Numbered from the stretch's first letter, positions 24,515 through 36,889 are shown. The stretch: 64,000 bases of DNA from Pantoea sp. SOD02 (GCF_024707505.1 NZ_CP102605.1:558001-622000); one strand, 5' to 3'. Notes: generated by a model not told the origin, from the sequence alone. Numbers and translations are program-made.

Positions 24515-26002
24515 TCACTGCATCATAGTTGGCAAAAACAGCGTGAGCTTGCGTTGCTTTGCCTGGGATGCAAATGCTTGTATCGCCTCGCGGAGATCGG
24601 GTGCCAGCGTGATGCCATCAGCCACCTCAATATAAACGGTACTTTCATTGGGGATACTGTCTAATAAGCGGCAGAGTTCGGGTTTACTGATGAAGGTAAT
24701 GTTCTGGTGAATACGCAGTAAATGAATGCTGCCGTGCTGTGTGAGCGTTAAAGTATTTTTCTCGGCTTTCATGACGCTAATTAATAGCTGGCACAATACG
24801 CCAAGACCAATACCTTGCAGCAGGCCTATTCCGACAATTCCAGTCACCGTAACCATAAAGGGAATGAACAGCGTCTTACCTTGCCGCCATTCTCTGATGA
24901 ACAATGACGGAGAGGCGAGTTTAAAACCGGTGAAAATTAGAATGGCTGAAAGGCTGGCAAAGGGGATCGTATTCAATATCGGGCCCAGTAACAGCGCGCT
25001 CAATGCCAGGAGCAGACCGTGAAAGATCGCCGAAAAACGCGTGCGAGCGCCGGCATACACATTCGCAGAACTACGCACAATAACCGCCGTTAGCGGCAGA
25101 CCTCCCAATAAGCCGCTCACCATATTACCTGCGCCCTGCGCAACCAGTTCACGATCGGAGTGCGGTGCGCGCTTGAGGGGATCAATACGTGACGTCGCCT
25201 CAAGGCTAAGTAGGGTTTCCAGACTTGCCAGCAGAGCAAGACTGAAAGCAATCTGATAGAGCGAAGGCTGTGATAATGCCGACCAATCGGGCGCTGAGAG
25301 TGGCCATGCTTCATCCCATGACCAGTCAGGCAGCTGCACCCGCTGCGATAATGGTAACTGCCAACCTTCTGAAGTGGATAATAAAAATTGCGCCACTATT
25401 CCCCACAATACAACGACCAGTGGTGCTGGCAGCGCAGACCATCGGCTTTGCTTAAATCGTGGCATCTCCATCAGGACAAGCAACACCAAACTCACCGCCA
25501 TAATCAGCACCGATCCGCCGGTGATGTCATGGAAAAAATGCAGCGAAATCTCACTGCCTGCTGGTCTGTCTGGTACATAACCAAACGCGACAGGTATCTG
25601 CTGAACGATAAGTAAAATGCCAATGCCCGCCAGCAAACCACGAATCACGGTTCCGGGGATTAAGCCGGCCAACCGGCCTAAACGAAATAGCCCCGCCGCA
25701 ATCTGCAGTGCTCCCGCCAGAATCAACGCAACTAACATGGCTGATATGCTGCCGAGTGTTGCAATGCTCGTTACCACTAGCGCTATCATTCCTGCTGCTG
25801 GCCCACTGACGGAGAGCGGAGAAGGACTGATGGCTGTAATCAATAAACCGCCAATAATTCCACTGAGCAGCCCTGCCAAAGGTGGCATGCCACTTGCCTG
25901 AGCCACACCCAAACATAATGGTAACGCAACCAAAAACACGACCACGCCTGCAAATACATCCTGTTTCACCGTCGCTAAATGAGAAAAAAGAGGCGTCTTC
26001 AT
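24515..26002 (-). CDS. SulP-family anion transporter with STAS domain
   Basis: A 495-residue inner-membrane protein with about 12-14 hydrophobic segments. The N-terminus DVFAGVVVFLVALPLCLGVAQASGMPP is of SulP type (quoted across two short motifs, FLVALPLCLGVA and QASGMPPLAGL), as are ISPSPLSVSGPAAGM and the Rossmann-like C-terminal STAS domain (HQNITFISKPELCRLL, VYIEVADGI). SulP proteins carry sulfate, bicarbonate or other anions. The gene overlaps the carbonic anhydrase stop by 4 bp, which points to bicarbonate; bacterial SulP and beta-carbonic anhydrase genes are known to pair or fuse. The transported ion is inference. Confidence 0.9.
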   Translation of the reverse strand: MKTPLFSHLATVKQDVFAGVVVFLVALPLCLGVAQASGMPPLAGLLSGIIGGLLITAISPSPLSVSGPAAGMIALVVTSIATLGSISAMLVALILAGALQIAAGLFRLGRLAGLIPGTVIRGLLAGIGILLIVQQIPVAFGYVPDRPAGSEISLHFFHDITGGSVLIMAVSLVLLVLMEMPRFKQSRWSALPAPLVVVLWGIVAQFLLSTSEGWQLPLSQRVQLPDWSWDEAWPLSAPDWSALSQPSLYQIAFSLALLASLETLLSLEATSRIDPLKRAPHSDRELVAQGAGNMVSGLLGGLPLTAVIVRSSANVYAGARTRFSAIFHGLLLALSALLLGPILNTIPFASLSAILIFTGFKLASPSLFIREWRQGKTLFIPFMVTVTGIVGIGLLQGIGLGVLCQLLISVMKAEKNTLTLTQHGSIHLLRIHQNITFISKPELCRLLDSIPNESTVYIEVADGITLAPDLREAIQAFASQAKQRKLTLFLPTMMQ

Positions 26003-26634
26003 AGCGTGACCTCACCGTTCTCATCCGACAAAACGTCCAGAATCCCTGTTTTTAAATCATAAATGCAGCCAAATATCTCCAGCGGGCGCTGCCGTTTTGC
26101 CGATTGAAACAGCGCAGTTTGCTGCAAATGGACAATCTGCTGACGCACGTTAGCTTCTACAAAGAATCGTTTGAGATGATCTTTGGATAACTGCCTCCAC
26201 TCCGGATGCTGTTTGATCTGCTGGCGCAAGGCCTGGCTGAGAGGGAACATCTGTCGGGTGAGTGGCGTATCCTTTTTTTCTTCGCCCGGTACCACTGCCA
26301 TCAAACCGGCAAAATCAACACCGCCGCAGTGGGTATGGCCGCAAATGATCACGGTATCGACTCGCAACGTATTCAGAGCATATTCAATGCCGCTCATAAT
26401 GCTGTCGTCCTCTGCCAGCACCTGATTCGCGACATTACGCATCACAAATAATTCACCCGGCGATGCCTGAACCAAAGTATCTACTGGTACCCGGCTATCA
26501 GCACAGCCAATCCACAGGCAACGTGGCGCTTGCCCCGCCTCATGACGGGAAAAGTATTCGGCGTCGTGACGACTGACGCGCGCCGCGTGGATGCGGTTAC
26601 GCGCCAGCAGGAGTTCTAATGTGGCGTTAGGCAT
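25999..26634 (-). CDS. Beta-class carbonic anhydrase
   Basis: A 211-residue beta-carbonic anhydrase. Zinc ligands and catalytic pair are visible: Cys and Asp-Arg in IGCADSRVP, and His and Cys in ICGHTHCGGV, with MRNVANQV between. It interconverts CO2 and bicarbonate. Its start overlaps the upstream ATPase stop by one base (TAATG) and its end overlaps the SulP start, so all three are co-translated. Supply of bicarbonate to, or from, the SulP transporter is the obvious link. Confidence 0.95.
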   Translation of the reverse strand: MPNATLELLLARNRIHAARVSRHDAEYFSRHEAGQAPRCLWIGCADSRVPVDTLVQASPGELFVMRNVANQVLAEDDSIMSGIEYALNTLRVDTVIICGHTHCGGVDFAGLMAVVPGEEKKDTPLTRQMFPLSQALRQQIKQHPEWRQLSKDHLKRFFVEANVRQQIVHLQQTALFQSAKRQRPLEIFGCIYDLKTGILDVLSDENGEVTL

Positions 26635-28529
26635 TAGCTATTCTCCTTTAGGATCATTTGTGGCGGCGTTTTCTCAGTGCGTAATAATCTGAGCGCATTG
26701 AACGTTACCACCACCGTGGCGCCCGAATCGGCCAGAATAGCCACCCAAAGCCCGGTCACACCGAGCATGCTGGTCAGGAGAAAAATGATTTTTAAGCCAA
26801 TTGAGAGCGTCACATTCTGACCAATGATGGTTCGGGTGCGGCGGGCTAAATGCAGAAGCTCAGGTAATCCAGCAAGGCGATCATGCGTTAGCGCGACGTC
26901 GGCGGTTTCGAGGGCGACGTCGGTTCCCCCGCTCATCGCAATGCCAATATCTGCCGCCCGCAATGCAGGCGCATCGTTGATACCGTCACCAACCATGGCC
27001 GTTGGTGCTACGATTTGTTGAAGATAGACCGCTTCCACTTTGTGCCTGGGTAATAAACCTGCCTGATATTTCATCCCAAGTTGTCCGGCGATAGCCGCAG
27101 CCGCTCGTGGGTTATCACCTGTTAGCATCAGGCTCTCAACGTTCATTGCGGTTAAAGCCTGAATGGTTTTTTTGGCATCGACACGCAACGTATCCTGCAG
27201 TGCAATAATGCCCAGCGGCACATTCTCTAATGCGACCACCACCACCGTTAATCCGGCGTCCTGCAAACGCTCAATTTCACCCTGCAAGATGCTATCAGGT
27301 GCGAATGGCGGCGCAAACGTAGGTGCCATGACGTTGACGTCCCGACCATCAATATCGCCTTTTACCCCCTGACCAGATAACGCCTGGCGATTGCCAGCAA
27401 TCGGATAATCATTAAAGCGCTTTCTGGCTTGACGGATAATGGCTTGCGCCAGCGGATGGGATGATCCTTCCTCTACACCCGCGGCGAGGCTTAACACCCG
27501 ATCTTCATCATCGGGTTTATCAGTGATAATGCAAACCACTGTTGGACGCCCTTCTGTCAACGTGCCTGTTTTGTCCATGGCGATAACTTTTATCTCGGCC
27601 AACTTCTCTAATGCGGCTCCCCCTTTAATCAGAATCCCGCGACGAGCTGCCGCAGCCAAACCGGAGGTAATTGCGGCAGGCACTGAGATCACCAGCGCAC
27701 AGGGACAGCCGATTAACATCACCGCCAATCCCCGGTAGAGCCACATATCCCAGGGTTGGTCGTAGAAAAAGGGAGGAATAATCATCACCATCATGGAAAG
27801 CAGAGCAATGATCGGCGTGTAGGTGCGGCTGAACACATCAATGAATCGTTCTGTCGGTGATTTATGCGCATCGGCTTCATCAATCAATTTCAGAATGCGA
27901 TCAATGGCGTTACAGCCTTGTTCAGAGGTGACGATGAACCGACAAACACGATCAACGATCACGCTACCGGCATAAATCTGTTGTCCTTTTGCGTATTCCA
28001 CCGGAAGAGATTCTCCCGTCAATGCACTCTCATCGAATGCGGCCATGCTGTCCTGCAAAATGGCATCAGCCGGTAACCTACCGCCGGGCGCAATTTCAAT
28101 TTCATCACCTGGCTTCAATTGACTAACGGGTACCGCCCTCAAGGTTCCATCATCCAAAAGCATGACGGTTTCCGGCATCATGGCCATCAGAGAAGAAACC
28201 CCCGCTCGCGCTCGCTGCGTAGCATATTGCTCAAGACTTTCACCGATATGAAACAGCCAAAGCACTACCGCTGCTTCGTATACGGCATTTATCATCAATG
28301 CGCCTAGCGACGCGAAACTCATCAGCGTTTCCATGCTGAAAATATTGCCTTCCAGCGATTTCTTCCATGCTTTGCGGGCAACTGGCCACAGCGCAAAGAG
28401 TACGAGAAATATAAAAAGCAGTTGTGAAAATCTGATTGAGAGAATCTGCATCGACCAAGCAATCAGCAGCAGAATTGAAAAGCCAGCAATAGGTTTAAAT
28501 AAATCATTTAAACCAGATCTAAATATCAT
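26634..28529 (-). CDS. P1B-type heavy-metal ATPase (Zn/Cd/Pb class), without N-terminal metal-binding domain
   Basis: A heavy-metal pump of about 631 residues. Signature parts are TGES, the transmembrane IGCPCALVIS, the phosphorylation site DKTGTLTEG, SSHPLAQAII with the HP motif, MLTGDNPRAA and GDGINDAPAL. The C-terminal GLKIIFLL and ADSGATVVVTFNALRLL carry the Lys and Asp typical of Zn/Cd/Pb pumps such as ZntA. The usual N-terminal GMTCxxC domain is missing. I chose the ATG at 28529, preceded by AAGGTGA; the frame has another ATG at 28595. A dyad TCGACA-CA-TGTCGA at 28558-28571 lies just upstream and could be an operator. Linkage to a zinc enzyme and SulP is unusual. Confidence 0.9.
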   Translation of the reverse strand: MIFRSGLNDLFKPIAGFSILLLIAWSMQILSIRFSQLLFIFLVLFALWPVARKAWKKSLEGNIFSMETLMSFASLGALMINAVYEAAVVLWLFHIGESLEQYATQRARAGVSSLMAMMPETVMLLDDGTLRAVPVSQLKPGDEIEIAPGGRLPADAILQDSMAAFDESALTGESLPVEYAKGQQIYAGSVIVDRVCRFIVTSEQGCNAIDRILKLIDEADAHKSPTERFIDVFSRTYTPIIALLSMMVMIIPPFFYDQPWDMWLYRGLAVMLIGCPCALVISVPAAITSGLAAAARRGILIKGGAALEKLAEIKVIAMDKTGTLTEGRPTVVCIITDKPDDEDRVLSLAAGVEEGSSHPLAQAIIRQARKRFNDYPIAGNRQALSGQGVKGDIDGRDVNVMAPTFAPPFAPDSILQGEIERLQDAGLTVVVVALENVPLGIIALQDTLRVDAKKTIQALTAMNVESLMLTGDNPRAAAAIAGQLGMKYQAGLLPRHKVEAVYLQQIVAPTAMVGDGINDAPALRAADIGIAMSGGTDVALETADVALTHDRLAGLPELLHLARRTRTIIGQNVTLSIGLKIIFLLTSMLGVTGLWVAILADSGATVVVTFNALRLLRTEKTPPQMILKENS

Positions 28530-28838
28530 GTTCTTTTTCACCTTCAGCTCCAAATTATCGACACATGTCGAGAGTGAAGATAAACAACAGATCATTCCAA
28601 TCGCTCAATGTGAATTACAAATAATTACATGAAGGTTTTATTACAACAAACATAACGACATGAATTAAATAAACAAAGACCCCATCACTAAACGAAATAT
28701 AAATTGTTTTACGCGATAAAATAAATGCAATTACTAAATTCATGTAAATAACGACGTTTGCATGTTGCCCGACTGGGTATATTTAATGCAAAACTAAAAG
28801 CGGAAGCCTGAATACCAGGCGTAAATGGAGAGTGTAAT

Positions 28839-29156
28839 ATGAAAAAAATGATGCTTGCTGTAGCGATGTTTGCTACCACATTGATTTTACCTGTAATTTC
28901 TCAAGCGCAGGATAATTTTCCGGTTGAAATTTCTTACAAGGAAACAAAGGGGGGAAACTGGGAGCATATTGGTGACATCTCCTTTACCAACCAAAGAAGA
29001 ACTTCTGAAGAAGTGCTTGAGTCAATCAGAATTGAAGCGCAAAAACGTGGAGCCGTTGGGTATTATGTAACTCGCCTTCAAATGATGAACAATGGTTTCT
29101 GGAGTGCGAATGCAGCCATTTATTCGCCGAGAAATAATATGGCGAAAAATAATTAG
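28839..29156 (+). CDS. DUF1471 (YdgH/BhsA/McbA-like) periplasmic protein
   Basis: A 105-residue secreted protein. The signal peptide MKKMMLAVAMFATTLIL...SQAQ is followed by one BhsA/McbA-like domain: HIGDISFTNQRRTSEEVLE, EAQKRGAVGYYVT and FWSANAAIYS. Family members are small stress-induced periplasmic or outer-membrane proteins that affect biofilm and metal or oxidant tolerance. A GGAGAG ribosome site precedes the ATG. It is followed after 12 bp by the zinc-ribbon gene and likely forms an operon with it. Confidence 0.85.
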   Translation: MKKMMLAVAMFATTLILPVISQAQDNFPVEISYKETKGGNWEHIGDISFTNQRRTSEEVLESIRIEAQKRGAVGYYVTRLQMMNNGFWSANAAIYSPRNNMAKNN

Positions 29157-29168
29157 GGATGATGTGTA

Positions 29169-29450
29169 ATGGGATTATTCAAATCACTCTTTGCGGGCAT
29201 TGCAAGTGGGCACCATGGCGGACATGGACATCATCATCACAAGGGTAGTGATTCCAGCAGATATTCACCCTCTGCTAATGAATCCCTGACGATACCTTGC
29301 CCATATTGCCAATACCAATGCAATAAAGACGATCGCTTTTGCGGAAAGTGTGGTGGCGAAACCAATGCCATCTGCCCCAACTGCAACAATGTGATTTCAC
29401 CGGTGGCGACATTCTGCAATAGGTGCGGATTGCAGAAGCACAAAGGTTAA
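29169..29450 (+). CDS. His-rich double zinc-ribbon protein
   Basis: A 93-residue protein I cannot name. Residues 15-26 form a metal-binding-like tract (HHGGHGHHHH). The second half has two CxxC pairs of zinc-ribbon type: CPYC with CGKCG, and CPNC with CNRCG. It starts MGLFKSLFAG, a pattern that could be membrane-peripheral, with no signal peptide. Proximity to a Zn/Cd ATPase, carbonic anhydrase and DUF1471 gene suggests a link with zinc handling, but that is inference. Confidence 0.8.
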   Translation: MGLFKSLFAGIASGHHGGHGHHHHKGSDSSRYSPSANESLTIPCPYCQYQCNKDDRFCGKCGGETNAICPNCNNVISPVATFCNRCGLQKHKG

Positions 29451-29474
29451 CTGATATTCATTGAGCTATAAGAT

Positions 29475-29513
29475 AAAAAGACTAGCGAGCAAGAGTCTGG
29501 TCTTTTTATTTAT
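29475..29513 (+). terminator. Probable terminator of the DUF1471/zinc-ribbon unit
   Basis: AAAAAGAC and GTCTTTTT flank a 17-base interior that itself can pair AGACT/AGTCT, followed by an ATT-rich run, 25 bp after the stop codon. Confidence 0.55.
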
Positions 29514-29534
29514 TAAGGGTGAGATAAGCGTAAT

Positions 29535-29557
29535 GGGCAGGATGAGCCATCCTGCCC
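29535..29557 (-). terminator. Hairpin after the GntP gene
   Basis: Perfect 10-bp stem GGGCAGGATG / CATCCTGCCC with a 3-base loop, 7 bp past the permease stop on the minus strand. The T-tract is weak. Confidence 0.6.
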
Positions 29558-29563
29558 TTACTA

Positions 29564-30925
29564 TCAAATAAACGACCAAATCAGCCAGGTCAGCGCAAAA
29601 CCACATAATCCCATGATCGTGGTCAGCACCGTCCAGGTTTTCAAACCATCTGCAACTGACAAGCCGAGATAGCGCGTGACCACCCAGAAGCCGGAATCAT
29701 TGACATGCGACAAGCCCAGCGCACCGAAGCATGCTGCCAGCGCGACCAATACCAGCTGCATGTCACCCAGCCCGGCGGCAGCGGTGCTTAACAAGCCGCA
29801 GGTGGTGACGATGGCAACGGTGGCGGAACCCTGTGAGGCGCGCAGCGCTAACGAAAGGATAAATGCGGCTGGGATGAGCGGCAGATTAATGGTTTGCAGC
29901 GAACCCGCCAGCGCTTTACCGACGCCAGATTCAACCAGCACGCGGCCAAATACACCGCCCGCGCCGGATACCAAAATGACGCCTGCCGCAGTTGAAATGG
30001 CGTTATTTGATAGGCTTTCCAGTTTGTCTTTCGTCCAGCCACGGCGAATACCGAGCAACCATGCGGCTAACGCCACCGTCACCAGCAAAGCAATACCTGG
30101 CGAGCCGAGCAAGGTTAAGGTGTTCAGCAACAAACTGTCTGGGGTTAAGTATGGCGGTAGCAGCGTGCCCAAGGTAATCAGGAAAATAGGCAGAACGATC
30201 AAGCCGGAGATCACCCACGCGCCCGGCACATTTTGTTTTTCCTCGCTGGATGACGTCTTCTCGCTGGTTTCCGTTAATTGCAGCTGCTCCAGCACCTGAA
30301 CTGACAACGTGTAATTTTTGCGATTAATCGCTTTGGCCGCGAAGTAGCCAACCACACCGACGGGAATTGAAAGCGCAATGCCCAGCAGCATCAACCAACC
30401 CAAATCCGCATTCAGTAGCGCAGCGGCCGCCGCTGGGCCTGGATGGGTTGGCACGGTGACATGGACCATCAACATCATGCCGGCCATCGGTAAACCGAAC
30501 TTCAGCGTTGATACCCGCAGCACCTTGGTGAAGCCGTAAATCAGCGGTACCACAATGATAAAGCCAACATCAAAGAACACCGGTAGGCCAAGGATGAAGG
30601 CAACCGTGGTCAATGCCGCTACCATGCGCTGTGGTCCGCACAGCTTCGCGAAGCGATTGGCCAGCGCATCCGCACCGCCTGAGGCTTCAATAATCGCTCC
30701 GAGTATCGCGCCCAGAACAATAATCAGCGCAATGTTACCGAGCAAACCGCCCATGCCGCCGAGAATCACCTTCATGATCTCGCCGGTAGGTATTCCGGTG
30801 GTTATCGCCACAAACAAGCTGGAAACCAGCAGAGCAATAAAGGGATGAACTTTTGCTTTTATCACCAGAAGTAACAGCAAAATCACGCTTGCCAGCGCGA
30901 TGGTTAACAACAACGTTGTGGACAT
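29564..30925 (-). CDS. GntP-family gluconate (hydroxyacid) permease
   Basis: A 453-residue inner-membrane symporter with about 12-14 hydrophobic segments, the usual GntP length. Recognisable parts are IKAKVHPFIALLVSSLFVA, GGMGGLLGNIALIIVLGAI, PVFFDVGFIIVVPLIYGF, VPTHPGPAAAAALL and LSHVNDSGFWVV. The family imports gluconate, idonate, glycerate and related sugar acids with protons. It stands alone: no gluconate kinase or regulator adjoins it. An AGAGG ribosome site precedes the ATG. The substrate is uncertain within the family. Confidence 0.93.
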   Translation of the reverse strand: MSTTLLLTIALASVILLLLLVIKAKVHPFIALLVSSLFVAITTGIPTGEIMKVILGGMGGLLGNIALIIVLGAILGAIIEASGGADALANRFAKLCGPQRMVAALTTVAFILGLPVFFDVGFIIVVPLIYGFTKVLRVSTLKFGLPMAGMMLMVHVTVPTHPGPAAAAALLNADLGWLMLLGIALSIPVGVVGYFAAKAINRKNYTLSVQVLEQLQLTETSEKTSSSEEKQNVPGAWVISGLIVLPIFLITLGTLLPPYLTPDSLLLNTLTLLGSPGIALLVTVALAAWLLGIRRGWTKDKLESLSNNAISTAAGVILVSGAGGVFGRVLVESGVGKALAGSLQTINLPLIPAAFILSLALRASQGSATVAIVTTCGLLSTAAAGLGDMQLVLVALAACFGALGLSHVNDSGFWVVTRYLGLSVADGLKTWTVLTTIMGLCGFALTWLIWSFI

Positions 30926-31440
30926 CAGTAAGACCTCTAATAATTTTTTTCAGCAGGTAAAAATGGTGTTGGCGCAATGTGAAGCTAAAAAACGACTCAT
31001 CCCAACGGGATATGAACCGTACGGTGGGTTACTTTTTAAAAATCAATGACCCAAACCGCTTACCACCGTATTGATGTGTAGCACTCGCAACCCTCCTTGT
31101 TAAATTACGTTAATATTTGTTTGTTAGTGTGAATCCTGACAGCTTTGTTGTTAAATAAACGTGTCAGGCTTCACAAAACCCACCGCAAAGCGCTTGGAAT
31201 AACAATTCTTCACATTACCTTTCATATCTCTACAAACCGGCTTAGCCGCACGGGCCAAAGCCTAACCCGAAGGGGTGAGTTTGTATTTGCACGATGGCGA
31301 TGGTGAAGGTTCATAAGCGTGTGAAAATATGTTAAAGCGCAGGTGGGATATGAAGAGTGTTGATAGTTGAGCGTGAGAAGTGATAGAAAAATCCCCGGCG
31401 ATAATCACGCCAGGGATGGGGAAGAGGGATATGTTGTGTA
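30926..31440. other. Intergenic region with possible operators upstream of gntP-like gene
   Basis: There are 515 bp without a gene I can support. A perfect 10-bp palindrome ACCGTACGGT lies at 31016-31025 about 90 bp before the GntP start, and a dyad CCTGACA...TGTCAGG spans about 31135-31170. An AAGCGCTT lies near 31190. Any of these could be operators; none matches a site I know with confidence. The last 50 bp hold the terminator of the acyltransferase gene. Confidence 0.4.
31386..31417 (-). terminator. Terminator of the acyltransferase gene
   Basis: On the minus strand ATCCCTGGCG and CGCCGGGGAT pair around a 7-base loop (one mismatch) and are followed by TTTTCT, 24 bp after the stop codon. 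Confidence 0.8.
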
Positions 31441-32511
31441 CTAAGCGCCCGCGCCAGATTGCGGTGCCGCGGGGATGCGTTTGCCCTTCAGCATATTTCG
31501 CAGCGCCGGTTCGGCATATTTGGTGATCAGGAAAGCGACGTAGTACAGCACTGTGGCCACCACAATGGGCATCAGCAGCATGACAACTTCACTTTTGATA
31601 TAGACGTTAAGTTTAATCAGCGTGGCGATCATCAGGTTTTCGTGAATCAGATAAAATGCGTAACTGGCAAATCCAACAGCAGTCAGGAAGCGTATTGAAA
31701 GCCAGCGCTCCATCTGTTTTAAGTAGAAACTGGCGACAAAGAACAACATTACCATCAGCAATGGAATCACAGTTATCGCGCCGGCATTTTTGACGAAATA
31801 GCTGAAGTTAATCAGCATCGCCACAGCAACAATCCCATAATGGAACAGTTTATCGCGGCCGTGCATACGTTCATAAACCAGGCAACCCACCATAAACCAG
31901 GAATAGTGAATAAAACCAAACTTAGAAATAATATCAATCAGCAGCGGATGCCCAAGCGATTTTAATACCGACGAAGCAGATAACAGCAGCATTGGCACCA
32001 GCAAAGCAGGCAAACAATATTTCCGGCCCAGGATAAAGTATACGGCGCCAATAATCAGATAGAAAACCGCTTCGACATACAGCGACCAGAACGATCCCGC
32101 CATCGATTTAAATTCAATGCCGGTTAATTGCGTCAGGGTTTCCGGGTTGGTAAATATCAAGCCAGGCAGCAGATTCCTGAAGTAAGGCGTCATCGCTGAC
32201 CATTCAGGAAAGAAACCGCCTACCGCAAACAGCAGCATGCTGGCAATAAACATGGCGGGAAACAGGCGCAACCAGCGCTTTTTCAGGAAACTGATATAGC
32301 TGTTGGATTTATCCAGCGTCATAAAAATGACAAATCCCGAGATCATGAAAAACAGTTCTACGCCGAGCCAGCCAAAGCTAAAAAGTGGGACATGTTGTGT
32401 TTGTGCGACATATGGCAATAATTCCGGCCATCGCGCGTAAGCGTGGTAACCGATAACTAACAGGATCGCCAGGCCGCGCATACCATCAAGGTGCGTTATA
32501 CGTGCGTGCAT
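31441..32511 (-). CDS. Acyltransferase 3 family membrane protein (OafA/NodX-like)
   Basis: A 356-residue integral membrane protein with about ten hydrophobic segments. The N-terminal ITHLDGMRGLAILLVIGYHA holds the R-x-x-x...H pattern of acyltransferase 3 proteins, followed by FFMISGFVIFMTL and FLKKRWLRLFPAMFI. Members O-acetylate or otherwise acylate cell-surface sugars. It is monocistronic with its own terminator and a GAGGGA ribosome site, away from any polysaccharide cluster, so the target sugar is unknown. Confidence 0.92.
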   Translation of the reverse strand: MHARITHLDGMRGLAILLVIGYHAYARWPELLPYVAQTQHVPLFSFGWLGVELFFMISGFVIFMTLDKSNSYISFLKKRWLRLFPAMFIASMLLFAVGGFFPEWSAMTPYFRNLLPGLIFTNPETLTQLTGIEFKSMAGSFWSLYVEAVFYLIIGAVYFILGRKYCLPALLVPMLLLSASSVLKSLGHPLLIDIISKFGFIHYSWFMVGCLVYERMHGRDKLFHYGIVAVAMLINFSYFVKNAGAITVIPLLMVMLFFVASFYLKQMERWLSIRFLTAVGFASYAFYLIHENLMIATLIKLNVYIKSEVVMLLMPIVVATVLYYVAFLITKYAEPALRNMLKGKRIPAAPQSGAGA

Positions 32512-32713
32512 AATTCCCTCAGGAAAGATGACTGGAAGAGTAAAGTCAAATTAACACTGACACAGTTTTACAATCAATCAGGCTAATTCTGATTAACGCA
32601 GATTAAAATAAGAGTCTCTTTAAAAAATAAAGCCACTCATTAATGGAGAAATAAAAAGATTCCCATCAAATATCAGTGACTAAATTAATGGAATCAGAAA
32701 CTCAAATTTTCCA

Positions 32714-33733
32714 TTACAGATTGTGATGCGGTCCCGGCCCGACAGATTCACGCACAATTAATTCACCGGCAAAGCTTTTGTCATTGCGCATTTCGCCGCC
32801 ATCCAGCATGGAAATCAGGCGTTCAATGGTTTCCTGAATCATCTCGGTGACCGGCATTTTCACACTGGATAATGCTGGAATGGTAAACGGCGCCAACGGG
32901 ATATCGTCGAACCCGATCACCGCTACTTGAGCAGGAACGGCAATCTGCGCTGCCGCCAGCGCTTTTAACGCACCTACCGCCATATCATCGTTGCTGGCCA
33001 CCAGCGCAGTGAACGTTCTGCCAAGCTTTAGCAACTGTTCCACTGCTGTCATGCCGTTTTGCGCCTGCCATTTTCCTTCGACCACCAGCGCATCATTAAT
33101 TGGAATGCCATGTTTGGTCAGCGCTGCCTGGTAGCCCGCCAAACGTTCGCGCCCGGTCGGCGAATCCAGTGAACCAGTGATAAAGGCAATATCGCGATGA
33201 CCCAGCGCAATCAGCTGCTCCACTGCAGCGCTGCTGCTACGCTGTTGATCAGAGTAAATGCAATAACTGTCGTGCTGACGCAGACGGCGGTTAATCACCA
33301 ATATCGGGTGTTTGTGCTGCGCGATGATGCTGTCCATTTCATCGGTGGTGAGAAAACGCGGATAGATAATCACGCCATCGCAACGCAAATCGAGCAGGAA
33401 CTGAATGGCCGCGCGCTCCTCTTCGGCGCTGTGTTTGCCATCCACCAGCAACAGCTGACGTCCCTGCTGTTCCATCAGGCGCGCGGAGTGCTGCATCAAC
33501 TCGGTGAAGTAGCTGCCGGTATACAAGGTGTTGGTGATCACCAGCCCAATCGTCTGGCTGGACTTGGTCGCCAGGTTGCGCGCCAGCAAGTTAGGGCGGA
33601 AATCGGTGGCGGCAATCGCCTGATAGACCTTCTCGCGTTTTTCCTGGCTGACATAACCATTGCCAGACAACACGCGCGAAACGGTTGCTTTCGATACGCC
33701 TGCTACTTTTGCCACCTCGATTATGGTCGCCAT
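32714..33733 (-). CDS. ascG: LacI-family repressor of the beta-glucoside operon
   Basis: A 339-residue LacI/GalR protein: TIIEVAKVAGVSKATVSRVL is the DNA-binding HTH, QAIAATDFRPNLLARNLATK the hinge helix, then a sugar-binding domain (QTIGLVITNTLYTGSYFTEL, VAVIGFDDIPLAPFT). It is divergent from ascF and matches E. coli AscG in length and context. AscG represses ascFB until a beta-glucoside is present. A perfect palindrome that fits an AscG operator lies between the two genes. Confidence 0.93.
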   Translation of the reverse strand: MATIIEVAKVAGVSKATVSRVLSGNGYVSQEKREKVYQAIAATDFRPNLLARNLATKSSQTIGLVITNTLYTGSYFTELMQHSARLMEQQGRQLLLVDGKHSAEEERAAIQFLLDLRCDGVIIYPRFLTTDEMDSIIAQHKHPILVINRRLRQHDSYCIYSDQQRSSSAAVEQLIALGHRDIAFITGSLDSPTGRERLAGYQAALTKHGIPINDALVVEGKWQAQNGMTAVEQLLKLGRTFTALVASNDDMAVGALKALAAAQIAVPAQVAVIGFDDIPLAPFTIPALSSVKMPVTEMIQETIERLISMLDGGEMRNDKSFAGELIVRESVGPGPHHNL

Positions 33734-33907
33734 GTTTCACTCTTTTTCTATGCTCATCGCATCAGTGTACCTAAGCGACGAAATGTACGGCAATTTTTCT
33801 GCCATCGCCTTATGAACGCCCTTTCACTCACACCGATCAACTTCACATTTTCAATCATTGAATTTTAAATCTCTTGCCTGGTTTACATCACATCTTCATG
33901 ATTTTGT

Positions 33908-33919
33908 GAAACCGGTTTC
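33908..33919. promoter_or_regulatory. Candidate AscG operator GAAACCGGTTTC
   Basis: Perfect 12-bp palindrome in the ascG-ascF divergent region, 64 bp before the ascF ATG. It agrees with the palindromic AscG site reported for E. coli as I recall it. Confidence 0.8.
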
Positions 33920-33983
33920 TTATGATTAAAAATCACGCAGAAAACCGCTGTACCTCTACCAAATAATCAGAGATCAAAAATCC

Positions 33984-36883
<2,900 letters not shown>

Positions 36884-36889
36884 ATAGGT

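Noticed and set aside
24398-24664. 88-codon plus-strand frame spanning the 16-bp terminator
   Set aside because: Contains the terminator stem and the antisense of the SulP 3' end; no motif.
29676-30299. 207-codon frame antisense to the GntP gene
   Set aside because: Shadow of a membrane-protein gene, Ser/Pro/Thr-rich and without motifs.
33197-33868. 223-codon frame antisense to ascG
   Set aside because: Lies opposite a well-recognised LacI gene and runs through its promoter.
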